A program made the position numbers and the translations under genes. A DNA stretch of 64,000 nucleotides, from positions 267,001 through 331,000 of the forward strand of contig RPFO01000132.1 of the NCBI GenBank assembly GCA_009746045.1, written 5' to 3'. Below, one piece after another: positions 25,601 through 33,727 of the stretch. Positions within the stretch are counted from its first letter, which is position 1. The number at the start of each line of letters is the position of its first letter. Under the pieces are notes generated by a model that ran no database searches, was not told the origin of the DNA, and saw only the letters and a program-made list of their open reading frames with translations. Source of the stretch: Mesostigma viride (lineage: Eukaryota > Streptophyta > Mesostigmatophyceae > Mesostigmatales > Mesostigmataceae).

Positions 25601-28600
25601 GGTAGGGCTTGAGGTAGGGCTTGAGGTAGGGCTTGAGGTAGGGCCTGAGGTAGGGCTTGAGGTAGGGCTTGAGGATGGATTTGAGGTGGCTCTGTGATTG
25701 CTTGTAACGGGTCATGTGGGGTTGAGAGGAGAGCCTTTTGGTTCCTGAACTTGCGCTGGGCCAAGTGTGGCAGGGGGGGGGGGGCATGAGGAAAAGAGAG
25801 AGGGGGGGGGGGACGTATGAGGCTGTGAAGCTGCTTGTGTGGGCACGCAACGTAGAGTTCAGGTTGCACAAGGGCTGGTGTGTGGTTACCGACGGCTGTG
25901 TGGTAATTATCACCTAGGCAGGTTGTGGGGGGGTTATTTTGGTAATGTTGGGTGGAATAGTCGCGGAAGCCCGCGAGCTGGTTCCCTATTGGCTACCTGG
26001 GCTGCACCACAGGACCTCTTCTATGTGTGTTGAGCTACTTCTTCTTCATGGCTGTTCTGCATGACCTTCTTTGCGTTGTTGAGCTGCTGCCGCTTCATGA
26101 CTGTCGTTACCACGCCCACCTTGTCTTCTCGGGCCATCCCTCTTGGAAAGCCATCCTGTTTCACAAGGTGTTTGTTTCGTTGCCTCTGGACATGGCATAG
26201 ACCCATGAGTTCACTCCGTGGGTGCTCCGACCATGCGTGCCGTAGCCGGCTCGGCACGTTCGACCATGCATGCCATGCACCTGATACGAATCATGTGCAC
26301 CACGGCTTGGTTTGTCATGTTGAGTATCGCTCCCTATTCCCTTCCTGGCCACCGCCCACGGCTCCGTTCCTGTGCAGAACAACGCGCTGTCCTTGCTGCT
26401 GCACTGTGTGCTGGCGCTCGGTGAAGAGCTGGTGCTATCCACGGGGGCGGAGAGGGGTGCGGATGGGGCGCTCGCGGTGGCCCCCGAGGACGGCGGGCAT
26501 GAGGACACCGGGGTGCTCTCCTCTGTGAAGACGTGTGAGTAGAGATTCATGAAACCTGTATGTTTGATGCATATATCAAGCAACAATCTAATTATTTTCA
26601 GTGATTCCTAGTAATCTCATAATTTCCTAGAAATTGACACTACTACCATGATTCTGTCGCCCGCTCCTCCATCCTATTCTTATTACCGGAGAAGCTCGCA
26701 ATCGTAAGATCCATCGGGCGCACGGTCGTGAACAGATTCTGAGTTGGGGGCTGGGGGCGCAAGAAAGGTCCTTTCAGACAGGTAGGCGGTGCCTGGGTGC
26801 ACTATTAATTAATTAACTAATTGATTAAGAACATACCTCCGTGGGGAGGATATGTAACACATAAAGAAGGGGCATATGGTCTTAAATACATTATAGGCGA
26901 CAACCCGCAGGTGATGGGTGTAAACTGCCACCTACTCGGGGTGCACAACTGAGGTGCACGTGCACCACCATGTATTCCAGCAGCTGTGCAAAGTTGCGGA
27001 CATGGGGTGGAAGATGATCATGGCTAGGCAATGGCTAGGGCATGATGGCGTCTCAGCAGGGAGTGGCTGTCTGCACGGGCAAAGCATGGCTGACTCATAG
27101 CGGATGCAGTAAGGCTGCCCCATGGTCCAGAGCCCACAGTTAGGCTTGGAACACATTTAGAGGCGCCGGTTTGGGAGAATATAAAGGCCTCTCCCGGAGC
27201 CTGAGGGTTTTTAGGGGCATACCCAGGGTTAACCCACAACCCACTGCGGTGCTCTATTGCTGTGCACTGAAGTGTGCGTTACCATCAGGCCCGTTTCAAC
27301 TCGGTGTGCTCCGCGCTCTCAAACAGGCGTGACCCGCTCTAACCTCTATATGTAGCTATTTTGCGAATGCGGGGTTTAGAGATGGCCAGCTGCGCAAAGT
27401 GATGCCTCGTCCCTGTACATGGGCATCCCTATACTTGCAGGTGTGTATGAAGGAACTTGTTGATTAGTGGGTCTTAATAGAAGGGATGCAATGGCTATGT
27501 AGTCGGTGGGTTTTGGTACATGCGCAGAATGGTGTTGGGGTTTTTACAACGATGATTATAATGATGATATGTACTCTAGTGATGATAATAAGTACTCTAG
27601 TAATGATAATAAGTACTCTAGTAATGATGATAAGTACTCTAGTAATGATCATAAGTACTCTAGCAATGATGATAAGTACTCTAGTAATGATGATAAGTAC
27701 TCTAGTAATGATGATAAGTACTCTAGTAATGATCATAAGTACTCTAGTCATGATGATAAGTACTCTAGTAATGATGATAAGTACTCTAGTAATGATAATA
27801 TGTACTCTAGTAATGATGATAAGTACTCTAGTAATGATAATATGTACTCTAGTAATGATCATAAGTACTCTAGTAATGATAATATGTACTCTAGTAATGA
27901 TCATAAGTACTCTAGTAATGATAATAAGTACTCTAGTAATGATGATAAGTACTCTAGTAATGATAATAAGTACTCCAGTAATGATAATAAGTACTCTAGT
28001 AATGATAATAAGTACTCTAGTAATGATGATAAGTACTCTAGTAATGATAATATGTACTCTAGTAATGATCATAAGTACTCTAGTAATGATAATAAGTACT
28101 CTAGTAATGATGATAAGTACTCTAGTAATGATCATAAGTACTCTAGTAATGATAATAATTACTCTAGTAATGATGATAAGTACTCTAGTACTGATCAGCT
28201 GTTGGTGTGCAGCTGCCTGTGCAAATGCAGAGGCCATGCCAGACAGGGATCGCCCACACGCTGACTCTCCAAGTTTTCACGGTTTCAAACTTTTTGTGCC
28301 ATCTGCAGGGCTCAGCGGGGCAGTCAGCGCATGGATTGGTGGCGGCAACGTCAGCAGCGGTGAAAGCATGGTCGTCACCCCGCCAAGCCATGGCACCATT
28401 GTAGGGGCGGGTGCAGGAACCTCACGTACCCCAGGCCCCTCGCCCCGGCTGCATGCGCTAGCAGCCGTGCTGGGCACGTTCCTGATGCAGCAAGCCGACC
28501 ACGCCAGGTTGGAATTGGACCATGCCAGGGGGGCGGAAGATGTGTATACTACTACAACTGCAAATAAAGAACCCGTTGCCTCTCCGGCCAGTCACCCGCC

Positions 28601-28874
28601 GCCACCTGTCCCCCACCGGTCCCTCTTCTTCCTGGACGCGTGCGTGCGGTCCCACCGCTGGGCGCACGTGCGGCGCGAGCTGCAGCACCTTTCTGCTTAC
28701 ATCCGCGCCGGCTGCTGCGCCCGGTGCACCAAGGCGGGGCGGAGCCCCAACGGGCGGACCCGCTGGGGGGCAAGAGACGGGCGGCAGCATGGCAATGGGT
28801 GCCGGTACTGCCCGCCCCATGTGGTGGCCCAGTGGCGGCGGCTGGTGCAGGTGGCGACGTCGATGCTGCTGTAA
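1575..28874 (+). CDS. EPG5: EPG5-like autophagy tethering protein, giant multi-exon gene, 5' partial
   Basis: EPG5 in animals is a very large alpha-solenoid Rab7 effector that tethers autophagosomes to late endosomes/lysosomes and promotes SNARE-driven fusion. The exon blocks here reproduce its conserved segments in order: a WVLDEADVLALLDQ block (4.5 kb), a W-F-x(6)-LS-x(4)-W-x-FALIM block (7.7 kb), a PLGEW...DMRLLRGML block (8.6 kb), VVYRWVECA (13.4 kb), a D-x-EFWHLLPMLY...KCGGCAHLLVQVQ block (16.1 kb), a LPWALWRPS block (20.8 kb), VPLWALSGEAL (25.3 kb) and a C-terminal helical block ending at 28874. Recognition rests on remembered order and pattern of the human protein, not on a search. Low-complexity Gly/Ala/Ser/Gln insertions make it much longer than the ~2,580-residue human protein, unless part of the long open frames is intron. 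Five exon joins have matching phases. No second copy is seen. Confidence 0.82.
3254..3272 (+). repeat. G homopolymer, 19 nt
   Basis: Uninterrupted run of G in the intron after exon block 1. It could form a G-rich structure and is a likely sequencing and replication slippage site. Confidence 0.95.
3441..3535 (+). repeat. 18-bp tandem repeat, about 5 copies
   Basis: Units of CAAGATTGCATTTGCTAT run in tandem with one or two base changes in the last two copies. It lies inside an EPG5-like intron. Confidence 0.93.
4082..4640 (+). CDS. EPG5: EPG5-like exon block 2
   Basis: Opens after a TCAG acceptor at 4078-4081. Contains SLVNTLTYLLTPAHLG near 4315, which matches the position of the MQSLALLMSP-type helix in animal EPG5. 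After an acidic Gly/Asp run comes WVLDEADVLALLDQ near 4556-4600, one of the best landmarks of the family. The 3' boundary is uncertain; residues after 4640 (to the stop at 4715-4717) lose resemblance and are probably intron. Confidence 0.65.
4641..5466. other. EPG5-like intron with a short LINE tail
   Basis: No exon recognised here. It contains GT/TG-rich sequence and, at its 3' part, the terminal hairpin and TTAA tail of a family-1 LINE (see 5148-5216). The missing EPG5 segment between the WVLDEADV block and the next exon should be in this interval or in 5467-6150, but was not found. Confidence 0.4.
5148..5216 (+). mobile_element. Family-1 LINE 3' end (tail type A), 5'-truncated
   Basis: Carries the tail-A terminal hairpin (ACATATCCTCCCCACGGAGG and onward) followed by TTCTTAATTAATTAGTTAAT. 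The same terminus is found at 37540-37615 and, inverted, at 26790 and 40890. The copy is only ~70 bp, as expected when target-primed reverse transcription stops early. It sits in an EPG5-like intron. Confidence 0.75.
5467..5800 (+). repeat. 23-bp minisatellite, about 14 copies
   Basis: Unit TTCCATGCTTAAACCCCGCT plus three variable bases, with CTCGC/CTGGC/CTCTA variants arranged in a partly higher-order pattern. It immediately precedes EPG5-like exon block 3 and probably lies in the intron. Confidence 0.92.
5880..6653 (+). CDS. EPG5: EPG5-like exon block 3
   Basis: The open frame is proline-rich up to ~6150, then reads AVTITAVLHQMLGAVEAAL and SSWPQLTRSLALKVAELL. This matches the EPG5 helix pair before the W-x-F block. 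It ends MNLNMEAACVQ at a CAG|GTATGA donor (6651-6653), phase 0, which joins in frame to the exon at 7639. The exact 5' start is not fixed; the proline-rich part may be intron. Confidence 0.6.
6654..7638 (+). other. EPG5-like intron
   Basis: Bounded by CAG|GTATGA at 6653/6654 and CTCCCCAG|GCC at 7638/7639, both phase 0. Holds the 36-bp minisatellite (6830-7170) and an AT-rich remainder with a polypyrimidine tract before the acceptor. Confidence 0.75.
6830..7170 (+). repeat. 36-bp minisatellite, about 9.5 copies
   Basis: Unit begins ATTAGTTTCATTGGGTATTG and ends TTTAAGTATCCCTCAT. Copies are almost identical (GGG/GGT variants at one site), so the array is young. Thirty-six is a multiple of three, which creates a meaningless open frame through it. 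Confidence 0.95.
7639..7758 (+). CDS. EPG5: EPG5-like exon, 40 codons
   Basis: Clean internal exon: CCCCAG acceptor, CAG|GTGGGC donor, phase 0 at both ends. Encodes WSFVPDLCFKSLSEAKAWGV then FALIMSRQ. The spacing of W, F, LS, W and F-x-LIM matches a conserved EPG5 segment and ties block 3 to block 4. Confidence 0.78.
8347..12490 (+). CDS. EPG5: EPG5-like exon block 4 (several exons)
   Basis: Starts after GAGCAG at 8341-8346 in phase 0 with SSFHLLPALAALGQAHA, then VIDELFHVGYVAP, ALARAMPLGEWAV and DMRLLRGMLRGRPLGG. This is the strongest colinear EPG5 stretch. After a CAG acceptor at 8965-8967 comes EQLLLLVAEGAVHHMCPWV. Further helical islands are ARVLARWCWRQLTRVLAV (9535), AVEAALALLPYLPDELP (11335) and HARFWLRRIAGVPGW (12150). 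Between these islands the frame is Gly/Ala/Ser/Pro-rich and may include read-through introns. A GCG|GTGAGG donor at 12490 is the likely end; the frame itself closes at 12846. Confidence 0.7.
12868..16884 (+). CDS. EPG5: EPG5-like exon block 5, with two polyglutamine tracts
   Basis: Begins near a CCAG acceptor at 12864-12867 (approximate) with LTLSPISWATYHVLMAETH. Then DCVVYRWVECAVAVM and SVLPLLLESLFSILFLHTP match an adjacent pair of EPG5 helices, and ERAGLYAAMAAWLRALGED and APHRLADVVS follow in order. Near 16060 it reads DAEFWHLLPMLYTHK followed by KCGGCAHLLVQVQVP, a hallmark of the family. Two pure CAG tracts interrupt the block. Ends at TTAGG|GTAGGT, leaving two bases that the next exon (17540) completes as a Gly codon. 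Confidence 0.75.
13908..13983 (+). repeat. CAG trinucleotide run (polyGln 1)
   Basis: About 25 consecutive CAG codons with no interruption, in the EPG5-like reading frame just after an HDQPHHR stretch. Uninterrupted CAG indicates recent slippage growth. Confidence 0.95.
16602..16684 (+). repeat. CAG trinucleotide run (polyGln 2)
   Basis: About 28 glutamine codons in frame, mostly CAG with CAA near both ends. It lies between the KCGGC segment and the helical VADAVAMADAAVHA segment of the EPG5-like protein, a position where the animal protein also has a variable linker (recalled, not checked). Confidence 0.95.
16885..17539 (+). other. EPG5-like intron
   Basis: Donor GTAGGT at 16885, acceptor CATGCAG at 17533-17539. 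The 5' half repeats GGGGTAGGTGGC-like words several times, so several further GTAGGT donor look-alikes follow the true site. The 3' half is AT-rich with a T-rich tract before the acceptor. Confidence 0.75.
17540..24521 (+). CDS. EPG5: EPG5-like exon block 6 (C-terminal half, very long)
   Basis: Reads HAWLSSVVDLLGWVYLHP, then in order PTHLVAILSRFRVADLAAVL, HWDHALALARAGFPDLFPQL, PLRLLNALPLHRLPRAMLRD, LLWEVVAELLLPWVSPM, SHVWAVYHTTLAAPG, QLAALPWALWRPSRVELEQL, SLMQQVLMMRWDAKSTC, VVRRLSWFFLVRVSSFADAL and LLEELLGIISWLARAQ. The order and spacing of these helices follow EPG5. The frame is open for 2,341 codons (17550-24575), but linkers are Gly/Ala/Ser-rich and some may be introns. The likely donor is GGACG|GTACGG near 24521. 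Confidence 0.75.
24998..25421 (+). CDS. EPG5: EPG5-like exon pair (PLWALSG region)
   Basis: After TCCACAG (24991-24997) it reads SPWDHPGTRSAVRSACVPHR and VLALYAFWSAQMQPL in one frame to about 25165. A short intron containing a G run (25187-25201) follows. The second exon, in a different frame, reads VKGMVEM and QLVPLWALSGEALWASGM and ends THPQDK at AAG|GTAGGG (25419-25421), phase 0. The inner junction is not resolved: GAG|GTGGAC and GGACAG|C do not match in phase. Both parts match the EPG5 LYVYLLQ...LFLWWHQ segment in character and order. Confidence 0.7.
25422..25690 (+). repeat. 12-bp minisatellite made of iterated splice donors, about 22 copies
   Basis: Unit GAGGTAGGGCTT. The first GTAGGG at 25422 is the donor of the exon ending at 25421, so every repeat copy recreates a near-identical AG|GTAGGGCTT donor 12 bp further on. 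The frame is open for the first ~11-12 copies (Glu-Val-Gly-Leu repeats) until a TAG at 25562-25564, caused by one T in place of G. GATGGATTT variants occur twice in the 3' half. Confidence 0.95.
26378..26534 (+). CDS. EPG5: EPG5-like penultimate exon
   Basis: Acceptor CTGTGCAG at 26370-26377, donor GT|GTGAGT at 26534/26535. Encodes NNALSLLLHCVLALGEELVL followed by an acidic Gly-rich run and SSVKT. It starts in phase 0 (fits 25421) and ends in phase 1 (fits 28309). Confidence 0.78.
26786..27105 (-). mobile_element. Family-1 LINE 3' end (tail type A), inverted
   Basis: Starts with TTAATTAATTAACTAATTGATTAAG, the TTAA tail seen from the 3' side, then the A hairpin (ACATACCTCCGTGGGGAGGA and onward), then ~280 bp shared with 40890-41180 and, in part, with 37430-37540 (opposite strand). 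It is a 5'-truncated insertion with only 3'UTR sequence. Confidence 0.75.
27568..28196 (+). repeat. 21-bp minisatellite, about 30 copies
   Basis: Unit AAGTACTCTAGTAATGATGAT with three common variants at the last codon-sized step (GATGAT, GATAAT, GATCAT) and AAG/ATG alternation. Twenty-one is a multiple of three, so long open frames exist on both strands, but they only translate the repeat. Confidence 0.95.
28309..28874 (+). CDS. EPG5: EPG5-like terminal exon
   Basis: Begins GG after CTGCAG; with the T left by the previous exon this makes TGG, giving a phase-consistent join. Reads LSGAVSAWIGGGN, LHALAAVLGTFLMQQADHA, then FFLDACVRSHRWAHVRRELQ and LSAYIRAGCCARCTK, and closes with TAA at 28872-28874. 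The order (Gly-rich turn, long hydrophobic helix, linker, paired C-terminal helices) is that of the EPG5 C-terminus. The final Cys/His-bearing segment (CCARC...CRYC) is extra and could bind metal; that is speculative. Confidence 0.78.
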
Positions 28875-29593
28875 CGATGCTAGGCTTTGCGAGGGCTACC
28901 CCTTGAGTTGTCAAGAGGTGTGGGTTAGGTGAGATCTGGGGGCAGTGGTGATGCAGATCTTCTGCTGCAGCTGAGGGGAAGCATGATGTAAGGATGGCTT
29001 GGTGTGGGATAGGGGATGTGTCTGGATGTGCATGTGCCCGCATGGCACCATTTGGTGAAGATGCATACTCCATCATCAGCTCGTCCCATCATTGATCTTC
29101 CGGAGCGACTCAACAATAGCACGGATAAGATAACGGCAGTCTTGAGCGGCCATGGCCTGGATTTTCCCGGGGTTTGCCTGCGCTGGTTGTCTCGTTGATA
29201 CTGCTCTGCTGCACAATCGCAGTGTCCCTTGTGTGCCTGAAAATCATACCAGATGGCAATGCCCATCCGCGGTTGTAAATACAGTGGCCAAGCAACATCC
29301 AAACACTGAAAACCTGCGGTCCGGGCAGCAGCAATCTTGCTGTAGAACAATCCAGCATTGCTGTGTGTGTATTGTGGGTGCCAGATCCCGAGCAGACTTT
29401 TATAGCCAGGTGCATGTGTATGGCTCAATAACATGCCGCATGCTCACAAGTCTCAATCCCTGGTGCATGTCATCCAACATTGGGTATAGGGCAGTGTTAA
29501 AAGATTCGGCAAATATCACTGAATTATAGAGTGAACTGGTGTGTAAATATAGGAAATTTTCTCTGTTCCATCATTCATTCGTTCGGTCGAGCG
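28875..29593. other. 3' flank of the EPG5-like gene with repeat family E
   Basis: No gene seen. A diverged repeat (about 29050-29215) is shared with 41390-41560: both carry ATAAGATAACGGCAG-like and CTGCGCTGGTTGTCTC words in the same order. The remainder is unremarkable. Confidence 0.5.
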
Positions 29594-29769
29594 TTCGGTC
29601 GGTCGGTCGGTCGGTCGGTCGATCGGTCGGTCGGTCGGTCGGTCGGTCGGTCGGTCGGTCGGTCGGTGGTCGGTCGGTCGGTCGGTCGGTCGGTCATTCA
29701 TTCATTCATTCATTCATTCATTCATTCATTCATTCATTCATTCATTCATTCATTCATTCATTCATTCAT
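29594..29769 (+). repeat. Compound tetranucleotide array (CGGT)n then (ATTC)n
   Basis: About 25 CGGT units with two interruptions, switching directly into about 19 ATTC units. The ATTC unit is the same as in the larger array at 31139. Confidence 0.97.
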
Positions 29770-29887
29770 CTAATATTTTGTTGATCAATGCATATTCATT
29801 TATTTTTCACGTGAGCACTTGAATTGGAAGCTTGTGCACACATTCGAGCTGACTTGCTTGTGATCGATGTCAGTAAGTAAATATATA

Positions 29888-30378
29888 GGTGCTGAAGCTA
29901 AGGTCCATTGGAGTGCCTTCCTACCAGAGAAACAAGTTTATTACAATAAGTGAGTGCAGGCTTTAACAGTTGAGCCTAGCCACACCCTCAAAATCATTGT
30001 CACACGTCATTGTCAAGTTAGGCCAGTTCACCATGCTGGGGCCCAGCACATGCCCCCTCGGTCCAATCTTGTCCCCAACAGCAGCGAGGGTGCCCAGGTG
30101 GGTGGGTGGGAGCTGCAAAAAGGCCTCCGTACATTGTGAAAATGAAAAACAAAGCACATGTCTCAAGGCGCCGCGCCCCCCTCAATCAAGGGCGGGCACG
30201 GTTGCCCGTAGGCACTGGTACCGGCGCAACGCCGCGGTCCCCTTCTCTGTAGTCCTATGTAACAACAAGCACCTTACATGGTGTGGGTGACGTACGGTAG
30301 AGCTACGCTACATGCGGCAGATCGGCCCCCTTTGAGCCCACCGCAACATAACTATAAAATGAGCAGATAGCTCAAAAA
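29888..30378 (+). repeat. Dispersed repeat family D, copy 1
   Basis: About 490 bp starting AGGTGCTGAAGCTAAGGTCC and ending near GCAGATAGCTCAAAAAAT. A second copy lies inverted at 36417-36935. No protein motif and no clear terminal inverted repeats. It could be a non-autonomous element or a solo LTR. Confidence 0.7.
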
Positions 30379-31138
30379 ATAATACGGTCTGGCCACCATG
30401 TTGTGAGCGAACTACTATATAACATAATGGCTGCCTGTGAGGATAAAATTATCGTACAGCAGGTATATCCACAATAAGAATGCTCCGTGGTGCTGTCGAT
30501 CCCGATGATAACGGCTCATAGGTAACATTATACGATATATGTGTAGGTTCCTGAACGTAGGGTTTTCAACACTTGGTCGTCTGAGTCTTTGTATAAGGGT
30601 ATGCCTCGCATTACGTGGACAAGATGAGGCAGCGTAGGATAGCATTCGTAGGACATCTTGCTCGCATTCAGGTAGCTAGACACCGCACTCGGTCTGGCCA
30701 GCCCACAGCGGCTTGGCCAGCCAGGGCGGCATATCCTGCATGACCTGGCCTAGCCCGCCAAGGACATTCCTAGAAATTGATTGGTAAGCCTGCCATGAAC
30801 TGTACACAGCATGGTTGCTGCTGGCCGACTTAGTGGTCCCAGCCCAGTTTGAACACCGCATTTCCTCCCTCTCTCTTGCTTGGACTGCAATGCAGAGCAA
30901 GAAATAGGTAGTGAAACCATTGTCCAGGCCCACGGCACGCCAGCCCCTGTGGGCAAGCCCCCACTCACACAGGAGGAAGGGGCGCTCAGTTTGCTGAGTA
31001 GAGTAGGTAGGATTTTTTCTAGATGAGCTTAGAGTTAGCTTCGTAGTTAGGTTTCGCGGCTTCGCCCACCTCCATCTATCACGCAAGGGTTAATACGTGC
31101 TACATGATCTCCTCACAGAGTCATGTTATAATGGTATA
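30379..31138. other. Intergenic, no recognisable feature
   Basis: AT-moderate sequence with short open frames only. No homology to the neighbouring LINE families was noticed, and no RNA gene was seen. Confidence 0.4.
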
Positions 31139-31430
31139 ATTCATTCATTCATTCATTCATTCATTCATTCATTCATTCATTCATTCATTCATTCATTCAT
31201 TCATTCATTCATTCATTCATTCATTCATTCATTCATTCATTCATTCATTCATTCATTCATTCATTCATTCATTCATTCATTCATTCATTCATTCATTCAT
31301 TCATTCATTCATTCATTCATTCATTCATTCATTCATTCATTCATTCATTCATTCATTCATTCATTCATTCATTCATTCATTCATTCATTCATTCATTCAT
31401 TCATTCATTCATTCATTCATTCATTCATTA
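31139..31430 (+). repeat. (ATTC)n array, about 72 copies
   Basis: Perfect tetranucleotide repeat, ~290 bp. It ends 20 bp before the TTAATTAA tail of an inverted type-B LINE end. Confidence 0.98.
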
Positions 31431-31439
31431 AAACCCAGT

Positions 31440-31990
31440 TGATAATTAATTAATAGACACGTGACTGCGTCACGTACGTGAGCATAACGGTCCTCAGTGG
31501 GAGGGGAACATGGGATGGAATGGATTATGTAAGCTATCTAGGTCCTAGTTACAGGGTCGTGCATGGGCCTCGACTGGGCATCATGGCCCGAATCGCTATG
31601 AATGCCACACGCGGTCACACGCGCGGAGCCCCCACAGACTGAGGGGGGGGGTCTTTTTCATCACTACTTGCCATCTACTATCCTTGCGTACCATCTGCCT
31701 CCATGCTACAGACAAACCAGGAGGCTGCCCGGGTGTGAGCCCGTCACGTCTATAGTAGGGTAGCACATGTCCGGCCATGCCGAGTCTATCACGAAAAGTC
31801 CACGGAACATGGGATGGGATGGATCATGTATATTAAGCTACCCTCACATCAGGTCGACACATCAGATAGACTAGCTGGCACCAAGCCCGCCCAGCCTGGG
31901 CGATATGTCCTCACCTGGCGTGGGCACCCCAGTCCGCGCGCGGCAGGGCCGCCACCCGTGGACTTTTCGTGATAGACTATAGGCATGGAC
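31440..31990 (-). mobile_element. LINE 3' end type B, rearranged copy
   Basis: Starts at AATTAATTAATAG, followed by the palindromic hairpin CACGTGACTGCGTCACGTAC, then ~300 bp of 3'UTR shared with 45195-45480 and 45820-46150. From 31784 the sequence folds back: ~23-nt arms at 31784-31807 and 31956-31979 are inverted copies (AGTCTATCACGAAAAGTCCA on one side). Element sequence between the arms (the GCTGGCACCAAGCC region) appears in reverse orientation relative to the intact copy. Confidence 0.65.
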
Positions 31991-32199
31991 ATGTGGCTAC
32001 ACTAGACGTGACGGGCTCACACCCGGGCAGCCTCCTGGTTTGTCTAAGTAAGTAAGTAAGTATACTTGCGTGTCATGCGCAAAGGCATGCCATGCGGATC
32101 GAGTACTACGCTAATCTCATTAGAAAAATAATTACACAAAAGTTTAAACAAATATCGTCTGCATCATCCCCCAACCGTTAAGCACTAGATGGGGATTAA

Positions 32200-33115
32200 C
32201 CCTCATCCGAGCTCAGTCCTCTACTGTAATGGCAGACGAGGCGGTAGTGTAGCGGCTATCCTCAGGACCAATAACCTCCACCTGCGGACTTCTACCCTGG
32301 CTAGCAACGGGCCGCGGGGCCCGTGGGGAGAAAACAGGAGCATACCCCTCAGGAAGGTGCTTATCGCAGATGGCAGCCCATTTCTCCTTGTCAATCATGC
32401 GGGCGCGGAGTACGGATAGTCCCATGCAGAAGCCCTGCATCTTCAAGCAGTTGTGTCACATAGGTCCGGGTCGCGCCGCGCCGGTGCCCGGCGCGCGCAA
32501 GTTTGCCAGTGGGTTGCGATGGGACAAGGGGACCCTGCCATAGGAGGAGGTGTCTACCTGGTTGGCCCGTCTTGAGCCCCCCGGCAGGGCCCACATCGGT
32601 ATTCGCCTGGTCTGTGCGGGCAAGATGGCCGGCAAAGAGGAGGCGGCGGTGTCGGATAGTATGGGTGACAAGAGGGCGGCTCGCCGGTAGAGCTCGGCCC
32701 GGGTGCGGCGTTCTTGGTAGCCGGGACGCCGAGGATATGACGGACTCATTCGAGTGACGGTGCCGTCAAGCTGCTGGCTCAGCCCCTGGTCCAGGGTCCA
32801 CGCCTCGCAGGAATAAAGGAGGATGCTGACGGACAAGGGCCTTGAACAGAATGCGCTTGCGTCGCTCACTCAGGTAGCGGCAGGTCCAGAACCTGTCGAG
32901 GCGCGGCGGAGGGCCGCCCAGGCCTGGCCAATGCGGCCGGGTGTTGATGTCGTCGGCCGTGGAGGGAAGCCTGGCAGCTGCCAAGGAGCTTGAAGCGAGT
33001 CGCCGGGGGGACGGGGCTGCCATCCAGCAAGAGGAGGGTGGGTGGGGCTATCCCAGCAGGCCAGCCGATGGCCATGACCTCCGTTTTCTTGCTGATCATA
33101 AGCCCCACCGCCCAG
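32200..33115 (-). pseudogene. YADD-type LINE reverse transcriptase C-terminus, decayed
   Basis: On the - strand, shifting between frames, it reads GLMISKKTEVMAI and LLLDGSPVPPATRFKLLGS (RT thumb region), LLYSCEAWTLDQGLSQQLDG and RRTRAELYRRAALLSPILS (connection segment), then GLSVLRARMIDKEKWAAIC (C-terminal tail). This order is standard for L1/CR1-like LINE ORF2 downstream of the catalytic box. Frameshifts and stops make it non-functional. It abuts a + strand family-1 fragment at ~33118. Confidence 0.7.
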
Positions 33116-33117
33116 CC

Positions 33118-33350
33118 AGACCGCTTGTCGGTGGCGCTGACTCAGGTCATGGCTGACATCATGCTCCGCCGTACGCGGGCTGATTTTGCGGTGCAGCAGG
33201 GCTAGTAGGTTCCCCCCGTTCGAAGTTTCCATTGGTCTTATTGTAGTATAGAGCTTTGACATGGCTCTGTATATAGGTTTATTATAGCTGCATGGCCGTT
33301 TGCTTTGGTTTGAGTGATTTCACTCTGCTGTAAGTAATTATATTTTTTAT
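33118..33350 (+). mobile_element. Family-1 LINE 3' fragment
   Basis: Encodes VALTQVMADIMLRRTRADFA and a TAG, followed by ~130 bp of 3'UTR (GTATAGAGCTTTGACATGGC and onward). This is nearly identical to 36140-36355. It is truncated at both sides. Confidence 0.8.
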
Positions 33351-33727
33351 ATATATGCGTACGCGTCCCGGATCATCAACCTGGCCGGCTGGGCCGACTA
33401 GCTTACAGTAGGTACACACACAACGATCCAAGTAAATTAAATAATTATGATGATGCAAGTGTGCTGCCCTGTTATGCTTGAACGGAAATGAGTTCGATTG
33501 GGATTGTTGGTGGCCACGGAGGCGTGTATAGTGATGACCGGCGCACGTATTATGTGCTTGCAAATTGCTAGCAAAGCCCCAGTCCTTTCCCGAGAGGACT
33601 GGCAGTTTTTGGCGTGTTTCAGGCAGCGGCAGCCGTGCATGGCCAAATTGAGCCCATGCAGTTTTCAGTGCCACGTTTCAAGTGTTTATGATTTTTCTGC
33701 ATGCATGCGGAAATGCATGATTTTATT

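Larger units (their letters stand above)
26535..28308 (+). other. EPG5-like last intron, with LINE tail and 21-bp minisatellite
   Basis: GTGAGT donor, ATCTGCAG acceptor. AT-rich compared with the exons. It holds an inverted family-1 LINE 3' end (26786-27105) and the 21-bp array (27568-28196). The interval 27110-27560 has no recognisable feature. Confidence 0.75.

Noticed and set aside
27464-28264. Frames of ~250 codons through the 21-bp minisatellite on both strands
   Set aside because: The unit length is a multiple of three; no start context, domain or splice support. Only the part after 28308 is a real exon.
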